The notes: generated by a model not told the origin, from the letters alone. 64,000 nucleotides of DNA from Bilabrum cf. latius (GCA_965178125.1 OZ237740.1:868001-932000), one strand, 5' to 3'. Shown: positions 45,297 through 56,687, counted from the first letter of the stretch. Numbers and translations: made by a program.

Positions 45297-46085
45297 TCAT
45301 GAGTCTCTCTGCGAGCTAGCAAGCAGAGATGTTGCTGCTGCGGCCACAGCCACGACCAGCACCGCAACCGCTGAGGGTCTGCCCTCCGAGAGCCCCGCCA
45401 CGCCATTCTTGATCGAGGGCGTGCACACAACAATGGGATTATCGTTACCATCGAACTCGTTTGTCTTGAAGGGCTGTCCAGGAAACTGGGCCCGCCAATA
45501 TATAGGAATACCGTTCTCGTCCACATCGTCCCCAGATTCTGGCTCGTCACCACCGTAGTACTGCGGGCTACCGCACCGATACATGTCCTTCGAATATCGG
45601 CAAGACTTGAAAAAATTCTCGCATACGCTTCTGCACATTAGCAGGGAGCGATCTTCGGCGTCGCAACGCGGGAAGTTCAGCCAGCAAAAGTAGTTCCTGT
45701 AAGCCTCCTGACAGTCCTCATTATCGGAGAACCGCTCTGCTACCGATCCTGGAATACCGTGCTCATTGACTCCTTGCCGGGCAAGAGATCGGTTCTGCTC
45801 AACAGAAAGTCTCTGATCTACCATGCGCTCGTAGTTCAATCGAACCCAATCGTCTTTGGCCGAGATCGTATGGTTCGAGTAGAGCTCCTGAAACTTGGGC
45901 ATGCAAGCTCTGTAGCGTACCGTACCTCTACAGAACGGCAAGAAGCTCTCGAAGTCATCAAAGTCAACGCATTCACCAGATTCGTGCCCTTGGATTACAC
46001 AAGCAAGAGAGCCCTGCAGCAAAGCTGCAAGCGCTAACAACGACCTGCAGCGGCCACAGATAGATGAGACACTATTTGAACCCAT
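45297..46085 (-). CDS. Secreted or GPI-anchored Frizzled-CRD-like cysteine-rich protein, 262 aa
   Basis: ATG at 46085 (MGSNSVSS) chosen because it gives a signal peptide (RSLLALAALLQGSLAC); a TTG lies further upstream. TGA at 45297. The mature part is Cys-rich: the block DCQEAYRNYFCWLNFPRC followed by CRSVCENFFKSC has the spacing of the Frizzled cysteine-rich domain, which binds lipid-modified or extracellular ligands. N-glycosylation sites (NHT, NRS) are present. A hydrophobic C-terminus (AVAVLVVAVAAAATSLLA) with only a short polar end suggests a GPI-anchor signal or membrane anchor. No TAG in frame. It lies between two other genes of which one, on the same strand, is also secreted. Confidence 0.65.
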   Translation of the reverse strand: MGSNSVSSICGRCRSLLALAALLQGSLACVIQGHESGECVDFDDFESFLPFCRGTVRYRACMPKFQELYSNHTISAKDDWVRLNYERMVDQRLSVEQNRSLARQGVNEHGIPGSVAERFSDNEDCQEAYRNYFCWLNFPRCDAEDRSLLMCRSVCENFFKSCRYSKDMYRCGSPQYYGGDEPESGDDVDENGIPIYWRAQFPGQPFKTNEFDGNDNPIVVCTPSIKNGVAGLSEGRPSAVAVLVVAVAAAATSLLASSQRDS

Positions 46086-46295
46086 GTATCGTCCTAAAAA
46101 ATACGGCAATGTTTTGCGCTACAAGGGAATAATTAGAAGAAAGGCAACTGCAAGCGTTGAAGCCAACGCACTCGTCATCATGGCACCGCGGATCCAGACC
46201 AGCCACTGGCAGCGCGAGGTGGAGCCTCAGCGCAGCTCGTCGCTAGCAATCCGCGGGTAGCTAATGCAACGCGAACTCAGCAGGGACAGACAGGC

Positions 46296-49200
46296 TCACG
46301 CAGTGATGTCCCACGTGATGGCATGCTTGCCACTCGACACATCGACACCCTTCGGGAACAGCAGGTCGTGCCCTCCCACGTTGGCGCTCACGTAGTACTG
46401 CACGACGTCCCCAGCGCGGGCCCCGGTGCTGGACACCAGATCAGACCTGAACCAGCCACGACCTTCAGCGGCCCGATCCATGCCAGCGCACTGAAACTGA
46501 CCGCCGCCTCCGCCAGCCGCCAGCTTCGTAAACCCGCCGACCGCCAGCAGCTCCGTTGCCGCCGCCGCCCTCCAGCACAGCGACACCCGAGCGCTTCCCA
46601 AATCAGCGCTCTTGCCCAGCACCAGGGCCTGCAGGATCGGCCGCCCCCACCTCCCGGGGAGACTCACCTTGGTCGATTCCACGGGCTCGGGCACGGACAG
46701 CACCGGCGCCTCTCCCACGTAGTCCATGGACGGCAGGTTCCCGGCAGGCACGTCGATGTACTCGGTGAGCAGAGACTTGGGATGCAGCACCCCGCCTTGG
46801 GCCATGTTCGTCTGCAGGTCGCTGATCACGCCCAAGTCCCCCATACTCGCCAGCGTCTTGTACACGAACCGTGTTACGTTCTCGTAGGCCCTGGAGCACG
46901 CGTCGATCGCGGGTAGCCCGATCTTGTGCGCGAGGCCGAAGCGCTCGCCCTCCGGTGCGGCCTAAATGCGCTGCCAGGCCCCTTCAAAGTCCTTCACTCG
47001 CAGCTTTAGCCGCTGAGCAGCTTCGCCCAGCCGGAAGGAATCGGGCCAGTATTCGAACTTGGCGTTGTAGTAGGCATCCGGCAGTCGGCCCACGAGCGGG
47101 GCAAAATCTCGCTCGATGAATGCATAAGTTGCATCCAGCGCCGCATCGCTCTCGGGAACGTTGGTGCCCACGTCAAACGTGACGTACGGGATGGGTGAAT
47201 CGGTCCACGTGTCGTTCCCGTCGATGCGGAGGAAGGCCTCCACGATCTCATCGAGGACACTGCCACTCGCTGCGAATGACGAAGCAGCGAATGCACGCCA
47301 CATCCCCGGCGCAGTTGCGTTCTGCACGAGTGCGTGAATATCGCTACGAGATGCAGGCGCTGATTCCACGGTGGAGATGCCAGCAGCCTGCAGCACATCG
47401 CACGGATTGCCTGAGAGCTTCACGGGCGCAGAAAGCTGCGAGCTCGAGGCCGGCCCACTCGAGCACGAGGCCGGTGCCGTGAGTCGCTCGAAGGCCATGA
47501 GCTGGGGGCCGACCTGCTGCGTCCTCCAGTGTATCGAGAGCATGCCCGTCACTCCCGCATCAACTGCCTGCTACACGTGCCTGACCATGCGGGACAGCCA
47601 TAGCTGCGGCCCGAGCAAACCCCTGTCGCCTTCCAGCCACGGGATCGCCCACTTGCCTCTCCCGTGGATCGCAGAATAGGCCGGGTCCTCGTCGCCTCCG
47701 CCTTCGTTGGGGAGGAGGGAAGTGATGGTGACGTTCTTTGCCGCAACGCTATCGATGTAGGTGCTGTTCCCGATTGGCCCAAGAGCCCACCCGCCGGACG
47801 CCAGCCGCAGCGTGTCCCAGCCTTCGAGCGATGCAGCCTGTTGCGCGATTTCGAGCTCCTATGCAACCGCCTCCCAGTCGGGTAGCGTATTTTGGATCTA
47901 AGCCCACAGCGTCAGGTACTTCACAACGTCCTCTCCGTACAGCAGTCTGGCCCGGCGAAGCATGCCGCGGTACGATGCGAGCACGTTGGGGCGAGTGCGT
48001 GGCGGGGGCTGCGGGTGATCTTTGTTCACGTACGCGGTGTAATGCCACGCGGACTGCTGTACTTGCGCCGAAACGTTGGTCAAGCGACACGCGAAGTCGT
48101 GGTCAGCCACGGGACCAGTGCGGTCGCCGTGAGCATCTGCAGCGGCTAGCATCACCTGGGGTGGGACGCCGTGGTCAAAGCAGGCGCAGTTCATCCGATC
48201 ACACAGATCCATGCACTCTTGCAGGCTTTCGTTGCCGACGTGGATGCTGCTGTGCGCGTTGCCAGTGCAGTAATTGTCTTTGTAGACGTTGTACTGCGCG
48301 GGGCCCGATATCACGACTCGCCCCGGGTCGGTCGCGTTGGCCGGGAAATTCACGGAGAGTGGCGTGCCCACTGCCAGGCTCATGCCGATACCGACGGACT
48401 TGCACACCTCGGAGACACCCGCGAAGAATCTGCCGCCTTGCTCGTGGGTCTGGTATGCAGCATCGCTGTTGGCGGCCGGCTCGGGGCAAGCATCGTCGGC
48501 CACGATGGTCTCGGCGCCCAGCCTCCCGCACTCGTGGCGGAATGATGCCGCCAAACCGCAGAAAAAATCGCTCGTGTTGGTTGGAGTGGAGCTGCCTCTG
48601 CCTGCCGGGCTGTCGGCTCCATTCAAAGTGGACCAAAACCACGTAGGGTAGGCGGCGTAAGGACTCACCAGGCTGCCGTTTGGCATCAGCAGGCCAGGCG
48701 GTCCAAACCACGTGATCATCTGAGCTGTATAATGCCTGTGGTCATCGCTATTGTAATTGTGCAGCTAGAACACGTTGGATCCGCCAGAAGCAGATTGCTG
48801 TAGGAATCGAGTGTAGCCCTCCTCGGACCAGTAGTCAGGACCCGTTGAGAAGTCATGCCATGGGAAGAATCCACGCTGATCAAATGTCTCGTGCAATCGA
48901 ATGCTGCTGTTCTACCTTGCCAATCGCGCTAGGACAGAGTATCCCGCCTCATCCATGCTTCGATCTTGAGTGGCGGCTATGCTAAGGACACGCTTCAGTA
49001 GCCCAAGACCCGCTTGAAGATTGCGAATGCTTGCAACTTGGACCTGCACTGATAATCCAAAGCCTGTTGAGGCTCCAAAGTGAAGGGAAGCGACGTTGGC
49101 CTCAAATCCGTCCTGTTCGAGATTAGCAGTGCTATCATCACCACAGCGAACATTGATCCGACCGATCTGCAGCCACGGATCAATTTGCTCTAGAATGGAA

Positions 49201-49331
49201 GCTGCGCGGACAGGGAACGCCATGCCATCATGTCCGCAGTTCTTGGACACCTCAATCACAGTAGTTGCAGTTGCCAGCTATAGGCTTGATAGCGCGACCG
49301 TGCAAGCCAGTACCACTTGAAGCAGATGCAT
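46296..49331 (-). CDS. Large secreted glycoside-hydrolase-like protein with a PAN/apple-like insert, 1,011 aa
   Basis: ATG at 49331 gives a signal peptide (MHLLQVVLACTVALSSL) that contains one TAG, read as Gln; TGA at 46296; seven TAGs in frame. After an N-terminal alpha/beta domain the motif RGFFPWHDFSTGPDYW appears (around residue 160), close to the RGxxPFHDFxxGPDWW start of a catalytic TIM barrel found in bacterial glycosidases related to alpha-glucuronidases. FQLHNYN, MITWFG and MLSIHWR follow, fitting later barrel strands. A Cys-rich insert (YCTGN...CMDLCDRMNCACFDHG) resembles a PAN/apple domain. The C-terminal 200 residues look like a beta-sandwich. Many NxS/T sites are present. Probable role: extracellular or lysosomal polysaccharide degradation. 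Substrate and exact GH family are not determined. Confidence 0.6.
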
Positions 49332-49648
49332 CGGTAGATTGTTGCAAGTATTCATTAAATACGCAGCTCAGATTCAAGAGCTAGACCAGCCCTATACATC
49401 TAGCTACTAGACTCTGAAATCTGAAATCTGAAAAAGTCGTATCATTACATTCACTCATCATCATCACCTTCGAGATCTCACAATGGACCCTCGTCCAAAG
49501 CTCAAACTCTGTGGCACTCGTCGAGGCTCCCGAGTTCACTCAGGATGACCTAGCAGCACCTACTGCCCGCCGTGGTGGGGTTGTGGTGCAGCTAAGGCTC
49601 CTGGATCCTCGGGCTCGACCAAAATCTGAAATCTGAAATCTGATTTAG
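49332..49648. other. Upstream region of the secreted hydrolase gene
   Basis: About 320 nt between the hydrolase start and the LINE copy. It contains short TCTGAAA repeats (around 49415 and again at about 49625). No gene seen. Confidence 0.4.
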
Positions 49649-50690
49649 GGTCAAGCATAACCGAACAATGGGTGCTGCACAAGACATGCTTTCGGACCAG
49701 GAGCCATGGTGACAACAGCGGCAATGCAGGAGTACGGTCATCAAGGAAGACGAATCCTGCGCATCCGAGCTGGACAATACCCACAGCAGGGAACGCCCAA
49801 CCTCCAGGTATCGGGCACCGCGGTAGAGCAGATGGAGCGGGCTGAGCATGAGCGTCACGCCGAAACGAAGCCGTGGCAACCTGATGCCGGGGATCAGAAT
49901 AGAGGGAGGTCGCCCGCCTCTCTTCGGAAAGCATGGGCGAAGACAGCTCTCGCCCTGGATCCCTGGGACGAGAAGCTGGAACACACCAACAGGGCCAAGC
50001 CAATCGTCGAAGGCGCGCTCATTCGGATAGAGCGCACGATTGCACGGTCCTCGGAACGTACAGCTGTCAAGGTGCTGGCCAACCAAGTGGTGCAGGTGCT
50101 CCGAAACCAGCTGCGCCAGCAGGAGCAACTGACATGCAGGCAGTGGATGCGTGGTGATGCGGCGGCTGCCTTAGCCGCCACGGCCACGCAGGAGCTGATA
50201 GCGGCAACCAATGCGAACGCCCGACTACAGCGACGGATTTTCAAGCCCCACGGCTTGCTAAAGGATATAGAGAGGCAATGGGCCAAAGGCATGAGCGCGT
50301 GCATGCTCGCCTCTCTGAAGGATCGTGAGACGCAGAGACGGTCATGGAGGAGGAAATGGTGGGTCTCGACCGGGGACCCCGATGTGGGACTGGACCGCGC
50401 CTTGTGCCGGGCACACGCTCCGCACCTGTATGCTTTCTCCTTGTGAAGGCAACAGGCTGGGGGCCTGTGGGGGACCACACTGATGGCGAAGAATGGGAAC
50501 TCGGCGGCATAGGCTGAGAACGGGGGGCCTTTGGCCTGAAAGGGCCGGGGGTCTTGTAGTCCTTTGTTTTTAGGGCTCCTCTGGATCTAGGTGATCACCC
50601 AAACCCCCTCGGGGGCAACGGTGCATCTGGGTGTTTATGGAATCTTTACCCAACAATGTATTTCTGTATATTTCTGTATTTCAAGACCGC
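49649..50690 (+). mobile_element. 5'-truncated copy of the first LINE type
   Basis: About 1.04 kb homologous to the last 1.1 kb of the LINE at 37.56-43.6 kb, in opposite orientation. It retains the last 240 or so codons of the ORF (open from 49706 to the TGA at 50444), the 3' UTR and the tail ATTTCTGT. Similarity begins abruptly near 49649, as expected from incomplete reverse transcription. Where the full element has TAG at 38100-38102 and 38091-38093, this copy has CAG (50117) and CAA (50126). Confidence 0.85.
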
Positions 50691-50804
50691 GCATTATGCC
50701 GGGCCCACGCAGTATGCCTGTGTGTCTACGGATACCCGAAATAAAGGCTCCGGGACTGCTGCGAAGGAGGGCTTGAAGGCGACAAAGGGAGGTCCCAACA
50801 TCAG

Positions 50805-50975
50805 GGCCGGTATATGGGGGGCCTTTGGTCTGAAAGGGTCGGGGGTCTTGTAGTCCTCTTATGAGGGCTCCTACCGCTGCAGGTGATCACCTGAGATATG
50901 GTGCATCTGTGGCGGGTTCGGTAACTTAACCCAACAATGTATTTCTGTATTTCTGTATTTCAAGACAGCATAACC
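50805..50975 (+). repeat. Second LINE tail fragment
   Basis: About 170 nt similar to the 3' UTR and tail of the preceding element (GGGGGTCTTGTAGTCCT, GGTGATCACCT and the CCCAACAATGTATTTCTGT end), with more divergence and a small internal deletion. It could be a separate truncated insertion or part of a related subfamily. Confidence 0.65.
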
Positions 50976-53900
50976 ATGACGGTGGACTTTCGTCCGCAAC
51001 CATACAGATGAAAGATTCACCACTTCCATCTGCAGGTCCCATCCACTCCGTCTTCTCACCATCCATACAGACTTGCTCGTGGCGCCATCCGCCTTACCAA
51101 TCTCGTCTGCAGTGCCTCGTTGACGTCATTCTACCTGTTCCAAAGCTTCCTTTCTCCGTCCCTCAACCTAACGGTTCCTCGGATCGCTCTTAGCCCAGTC
51201 CTGCACCATATCTCCTCCATCTACTTTCGCACGCCTCTCATCTTCCGCTCATCCGGTCGTCCTCTAGGTCTCCCCCAATTCGTCCATCTCTCTAGCCCAG
51301 TCACAAGAGTTGGCCATGCTGACAAGGATGTTCCTCGCCATCTCAACATCCGACACCGCGTCGGGTACCTACTCCATGCGTTCTCCATTGCGTCCAGGAA
51401 TCCACTCAGTTCCTTCCTTTGCACTTCCTCCTTGATCCTGTGCACTACCTACCTCATCCTTGGAATTGCTGCTCCCTTGGATGACTCAATCGGCTCCGAC
51501 TCCCAGGGTTTCTCTGTCCATGGGGATCGTCCATCCACCTCCTTCACCAGCAACTTCGTCGTCTGCTCCGTCGTGCCCTGGCCCGATTGCCATCGCTGAA
51601 CCAGCCTCCTCACCTGACGCTGACCTTCTGGTGTAAGCACCGTCGGCCGTGGCAATATCATGCACCGAGCCTTAAGTGCCAATCTCCCAAGGTTCCCCCG
51701 GTTCTGTACCCCCGCGAGCTTTGGGATAGCCCCTGGTCCGAACACTCCCAACTAGGACCCGTCCATCCACTCTCGTACCATAGCATAGGCAACTGCATCG
51801 TGTTTCTGCGCCCTGGGGATCGCCCTATTCCCTCGTAGTGTAGCGTACATGAGGTCCATGTACAGCTTCTTCGTACCCGAGTGACCCGACAGAGCCTTTT
51901 GTGCGATCCTAGTCATTTCAGCCTTCGCCAGTTGCCGTATAGCGTCCTTGCGGACCACTTCCGCCGTTGCTCCTCTAGCAAGAACCTCCTCGTCCCTGAC
52001 CGTCCATCGTCTCAGACACTCCCCCGCTGCATCGAGGGGTCCAGTCCCAGCCCCGCCATCTCGAACTTTGTTGAATACTGCTCTCTTGAAAGTGGCCCAG
52101 GGTGACGTGTTCCTAACCGGTTCTCGTACCACCCATACCGCCCGAAGCAGTTGCAGGTGAACCCTTGATGCGGCGTCCGCCGGTAGTACCTCAATGTCAC
52201 ATACCGACGTGCCTGGTTTCCTAGGTCCGATCACTTTCGGGTAGGCTTCCATCTTCCCAAACACTAGCGCTGACCTGACCTCCTGTAACAATCTATCCAT
52301 TGTTTCGAGTGCCTCAGCGTTCATGGTTATCCCGTCTCTCTCGATGGTCCTCTACCCCAGGACCTCCTCCCACCCGGTCACTGGCACTGCAGCCTCTGAT
52401 CCATACAGCATCCCCATCACCGTCGTCTGATAGAGTAGCTGTGCATGAAGCTTAATTCCCCAGTTGCACTCCACAGCTGCCCTGGTGACAAGTTGACCAT
52501 TCATTCGGGCCATGCTGACCCTACAGTGCACGTGTGGCATCATGTCCACCGCGTGATACTTCTCCTTCGGTGAGCTCCCCTATATCACCCTCACTGATAT
52601 TCGCAACCCGAGGTACTTGTACGCCCGTACGACTGGAACATCTCTGCTCTCTGCAGCTCCTGCCTGTTGCAACTCTACCGCATCCACCGAATGCCCCTTG
52701 CGTTCAAATTCTTCTGCCGCTCGCCCGAACGGCATAAACGCTGTCTTCTCCCCGATTCCGTTCACTCCTGTTTTTTTGATCCCTAGAGTCAACCCAGCCG
52801 CCCGCGCCAACTTCGACATTTTCGCGTACGCCCTCAAGGCTAATCGCCTGTTGCGGACCAGTATCACGTAGTCGTCTGCGTATGCTGCGTGCATAACGTA
52901 AATGGACTTATTCCGGTACCTGAGTCTGACTGGGGCTGCCCCTTCAGCCAGGAGTTCGCGCCTCATGGTCTCCAAAATGGGTGCTATGTACACCAAAAAC
53001 AGGGTGGGTGATAAGATTTCCCCCTGAGGTGCCCCGCCTTCTTTCACCACCGGGTTTGACAGTTCCCCTGTTCCAGGGTCACGTACTCTGACTCGCTGTC
53101 GTACCCTGTTCATCAAGTACCGGATCGATTGAGTTCCCCATCCCTGTTCCATCATCGTTTTCTCCAATATCTCCCACGAGCATGAGTCGTACGCTTGTTT
53201 GAAATCGAAGAAACACATGACTCCCCCAGCTCTGCCCTACTTGCTGATGCCTTGCATCATCGTCATGAAGGCTTGCTGGCAGTTACGTTCCCGTCGGAAT
53301 CCCATCTGGTCTCTCCCAAAGAGACCGTGTCGTTCGCAGTACCGCCTGACCTTGGTGTCCAGCATCGTACTGATCACCTTGCTGATCGTGGAGGTCCAAC
53401 AGACCGGCCTAAATCCCGACACCTCCATTGATCGCCGACCAGCCCCTGCCTTGTCCAGCGGCCGCATCATCGCCTCCTCTAGCTACGCCGGTTGGCATCC
53501 AGTGCACAGTATTGCATTCGATAGAGATCGTAAAACCTCGAGCAGACTGCCTTTGATGTCTGCGTGCGGATCGGCTGCACCCTCTCGCCGGATGAGCAAC
53601 ATGTCTTTCAGTTGATTCGAAGTGACCCCATCCAGACCCGTGGCTTTGTTGCGTCGTAAAGCTTTAATGGCATCTTCGACCTCCAGGTTGTCGTGACAGT
53701 ACAGATTCAGAACCCTGTTCGCTGTCGGCATATTCGGCCTAACTCTGTCGAAGTAGATGTCAGTTGCTGTCCTACGCTTCTTTGCCATCTCCCTAAGCCC
53801 TTCTGCGTGTCGATTGACGATCTCCGCTGTCGTTGATGTCATCGATCCGTTCGCCATCAGGATTGGCAGTAAGCCTTTTTCTCGCGTCGTTGTCACCCCC

Positions 53901-54150
53901 TCCCTGTTCCTCGCCGCCTGCTTGATCCTGTCCGTGATGACTCGCCATCTTGCCGCGGATGTCGTGGATTGAGCGTCAGTCCACAGTCGATCTCCATCGA
54001 GCCTCATGCCCTGCTCTGTCACTGCCATCCTGGTCTGCTACTGCAGCTCCGCTAGCTCGAGCAGTTGTTTGCAATGCGCAACTCGAATTGACGCGTCATC
54101 ATTCGATGGAACCTTCGACGCATCATGCAAAGCGATGAGCTGGGCACTCT
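50976..54150 (-). mobile_element. Second LINE type, 5'-truncated
   Basis: A minus-strand element with reverse transcriptase but no endonuclease domain in the window, so it is truncated at its 5' end, near the 3' end of the MFS gene. The exact limits are uncertain; the ORF ends at 51056. Confidence 0.7.
51056..54028 (-). CDS. LINE reverse transcriptase ORF (truncated at 5' end)
   Basis: One frame from at least the ATG at 54028 to the TGA at 51056, about 990 residues, with eight TAGs; the frame stays open further upstream through another TAG near 54041. RT motifs are complete: IKALRRNKATGLDGVTSN, FRPVCWTSTISKV, LFGRDQMGFRRERNCQQ, FFDFKQAYDSCSW, GGAPQGEILSPT and AAYADDYVIL, then LGIKKT. The C-terminal part is Arg-rich and helical. 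It is clearly related to the first LINE, but the two differ at many positions, so they are distinct families. Its CAG codons at 53024-53026 and 53306-53308 pair with TAGs of the other element. Upstream endonuclease sequence is missing, so the copy is not autonomous. Confidence 0.85.
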
Positions 54151-54170
54151 GTTCATTGCACGCATTGCGA

Positions 54171-56423
54171 TTATCGTGCATCTTCAGAAACTTCCCTGGA
54201 CTTCCTGGTCTCCGGCGGCTCTTCTAGGTGCGTCGGCAGCCAATGGACGGCAGCAGCCACTCCGACCATCAAGATCGCGGCAAGGTTGAAGACCGCCGAG
54301 GCTCCCAGCGGCCACACGCGCCAGCTCTCATGGTCAGCTGCCTGGTTCAGCGAGAACGCCAGCACAGAGCCGCCCATGGCCGGACCTAAGGCCTTCCCCA
54401 CTGACGCTATCGTCATGGCGAGGCCATTCAGCTGTCCCCGCTGCTTCGACGGCACGGTGTTGTTGATCGTGATTGCCATCGAAATGAACTGCGCCAAACT
54501 GACGCCTGCACTCTGGAAGATCAGGAGCACGGCGGGCGCCCAGAAGACCGCCAGGCTGTAGGCGCTGAGGTCGGGTGCAGACGCCTGGCCATGGACCTGC
54601 GTGCAGTTTCCATGCTCTCCAAGGCTGTTGTCCACCATTGTTTGCGCGCCTACTGCGTCGCTGGGCATCATGATGCTTTCCGATCCATCGATGGTGCAGT
54701 TGGAGCCCTGAGGCTGCTGCTGCAATTCGTCGTGGTTGGCATGGGAGCGCGCAGCATCCCCCAGGAGAGCCACCAGGGGGATCGCAACGAAGCCCGGCAC
54801 CATGAGCCAGCTGGACCACTGCAACATGCTCATCTGACTGACGCACTTGCGGATGCACATGAAGACCGTCAGCTGGAACAAAACCATCAGTCCCCCGTTA
54901 AGCGCCATTACCACGCCCGTCTGCGCAGGTGTCATCCCGAGACCACGGTCTTCCACTGGAGTCTGGGCCCAAGTCGGAAGCGCCTCATCCACGGATATTT
55001 TGATCATGCTCGTTGCCGAGTAGATCAGAATGGCCGCCATGACCACTGGCTGGCAGACGAGGTAGCGATCGTCCTCCGATTCAGGTGACCTGAATGCGTC
55101 GGCACCCGCGCTCATTCTTTGCCCCCGATGCTCGCCCTACCCTATCAATCCACCGTGTTCCTCATCACTGTCGCTTTCGCCTACATCGATGGGAGCTACC
55201 GCAGGAGCGACGGGGGCGACTGCCCCGTCTGCCAGTGGGCTGTCTTGGATCACCTACGGCGCATTGGGGGCTGGTAGACTGCTGCTTTCACCTCCTTCTG
55301 ATGCAGCACTATTGACATCCTTTTTTCTGTCTTGAGAGAGCTCGCTTCTCTCAGCCATTTCAATTCCGAGTTCCAGCTCGTTCGCGACCCCGTCCCATCT
55401 TTGGCCCAGCGGATTCGAGAGGATATCGCGGAGCTCAGCGTCGTGGAGAACTTTCCTAGCTCGATTCACCAGTTCCGGATACCGAGCTGCAATGCGCTCG
55501 CCCTCGCCACTGAGTGTCATGCTACCCAGATCGTCGCTGTCCTCGTCCTCGTCCTCGTCCTCGTCCTGACCACTGCGGTCACCGTGACGGTGCATGTGGG
55601 CGGCGCCGAGCCTTGCGTACCGCGCTTCGTCTCCGCCCGGTCGTGGCCCTGCTGACGGACTCTCAGTTTCCACAGCTACAGCGCCGCTGGACTTCGCCTT
55701 GATATCATTCTCAGGAGCATGGCGCCTTGAGTGAGCACGACCTATGCAAACGCACGGGCCTAGGCAGCCATCCATGGACGCGTGCTCGACTGTCTCTGGT
55801 ACGATCGCAGCAACCGCCACAAACACGATCGCTGCTATCACACTGACCGCGAGGCACGGCAGAAGGATCGGCTCATCTTCGAACACTGTACCCTTGAACG
55901 TGCCCGGCATTGATTCGGCTGGATTGGCCAGCGCGCCTCCGATCGCCGGACCCAGAATCAGCCCGGCCGACCATGCCGCCGTCGAGAACGACATTGCGGC
56001 TGTCTGTTTTTCTGGGGGAACCAGCTCACTGACCATTGCCTTAATTGTACCCACTATGGCGTTTAGCAAGCCGGTTAGCAGCCGAATGGAGAACGCGACC
56101 GTGAAAGACCTAGTCATCGCAAATGCTGGCATGAGAACAGCAACTGCACCCGTTCCGAGAAGCAATGGGAATCGGCGGCCAGTTCTGTCGCTCAACATTC
56201 CGAGCGGAAGGCTGCTCAGAGTTCGACCGACCATAAAGGCAGCAGCAAGCGCACCGGCCCAGTAACCAATATCCCTGTGATCCTCTACCCCTGTTCGCAG
56301 TACAAATACAGGTAATATGGGAAATAGAGACGTGATTGCCACAGCATTGATGAGATTAGCGCCAGCAAGAGCTGCAAGCCAGTAGTACTCAAGCAACGTG
56401 AGCGATTCTTCACTTTTCCCCAT
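54171..56423 (-). CDS. Major facilitator superfamily transporter, ZIFL/MFSD-like, 750 aa
   Basis: Two six-helix halves joined by a long cytosolic loop. The N-terminal half (ATG 56423, MGKSEESLTLLEYYW) has SLFPILPVFV in helix 1 and the MFS motif A as GMLSDRTGRR between helices 2 and 3, followed by GLLNAIVGT and ILGPAIGGAL; these wordings are typical of the plant and fungal ZIFL (zinc-induced facilitator-like) group. The loop is about 200 residues, acidic (EDEDEDEDSDD from a CTCGTC repeat), and carries two TAGs (55254 and near 55140) that join the halves. The second half starts at about residue 437 and has GMTPAQTGVVMALNG and RGQLNGLAMTIASVGKALGPAMGG, a motif conserved in the family. Probable proton-coupled efflux of zinc chelators, organic acids or drugs. 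It is the only gene here ending in TAA (54171-54173), with an in-frame TGA five codons on. Confidence 0.85.
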
Positions 56424-56687
56424 TTCAAGTGCAGTTGCAGCGACCAGATAAAGAGAATACGTTCAAGCACAAGTACATATCCTGTTGTCCTTGCAAATTT
56501 ACGAGTTTCTGCACAGGGTGACGAGCCGGCGGTGGGCCGGGGAGCCGGCGGCAGGCGGCGAAGCGGCACGGGGTCGCAAGCTGCCGCAGTGGTCAAGAAT
56601 ACGATTGACGTTGGTTGTGCAATGATAGTCTCAACCCTTCACCTAAAATCTTATCAAACACAAAGCATAAAACACGAATCGCTATCC

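Noticed and set aside
47738-48646. 302-residue plus-strand open frame
   Set aside because: Antisense of the secreted hydrolase, whose own frame has a signal peptide and conserved motifs.
49415-49645. TCTGAAA repeats as target-site duplication of the truncated LINE
   Set aside because: Both lie on the same (5') side of the copy, so they cannot flank it.
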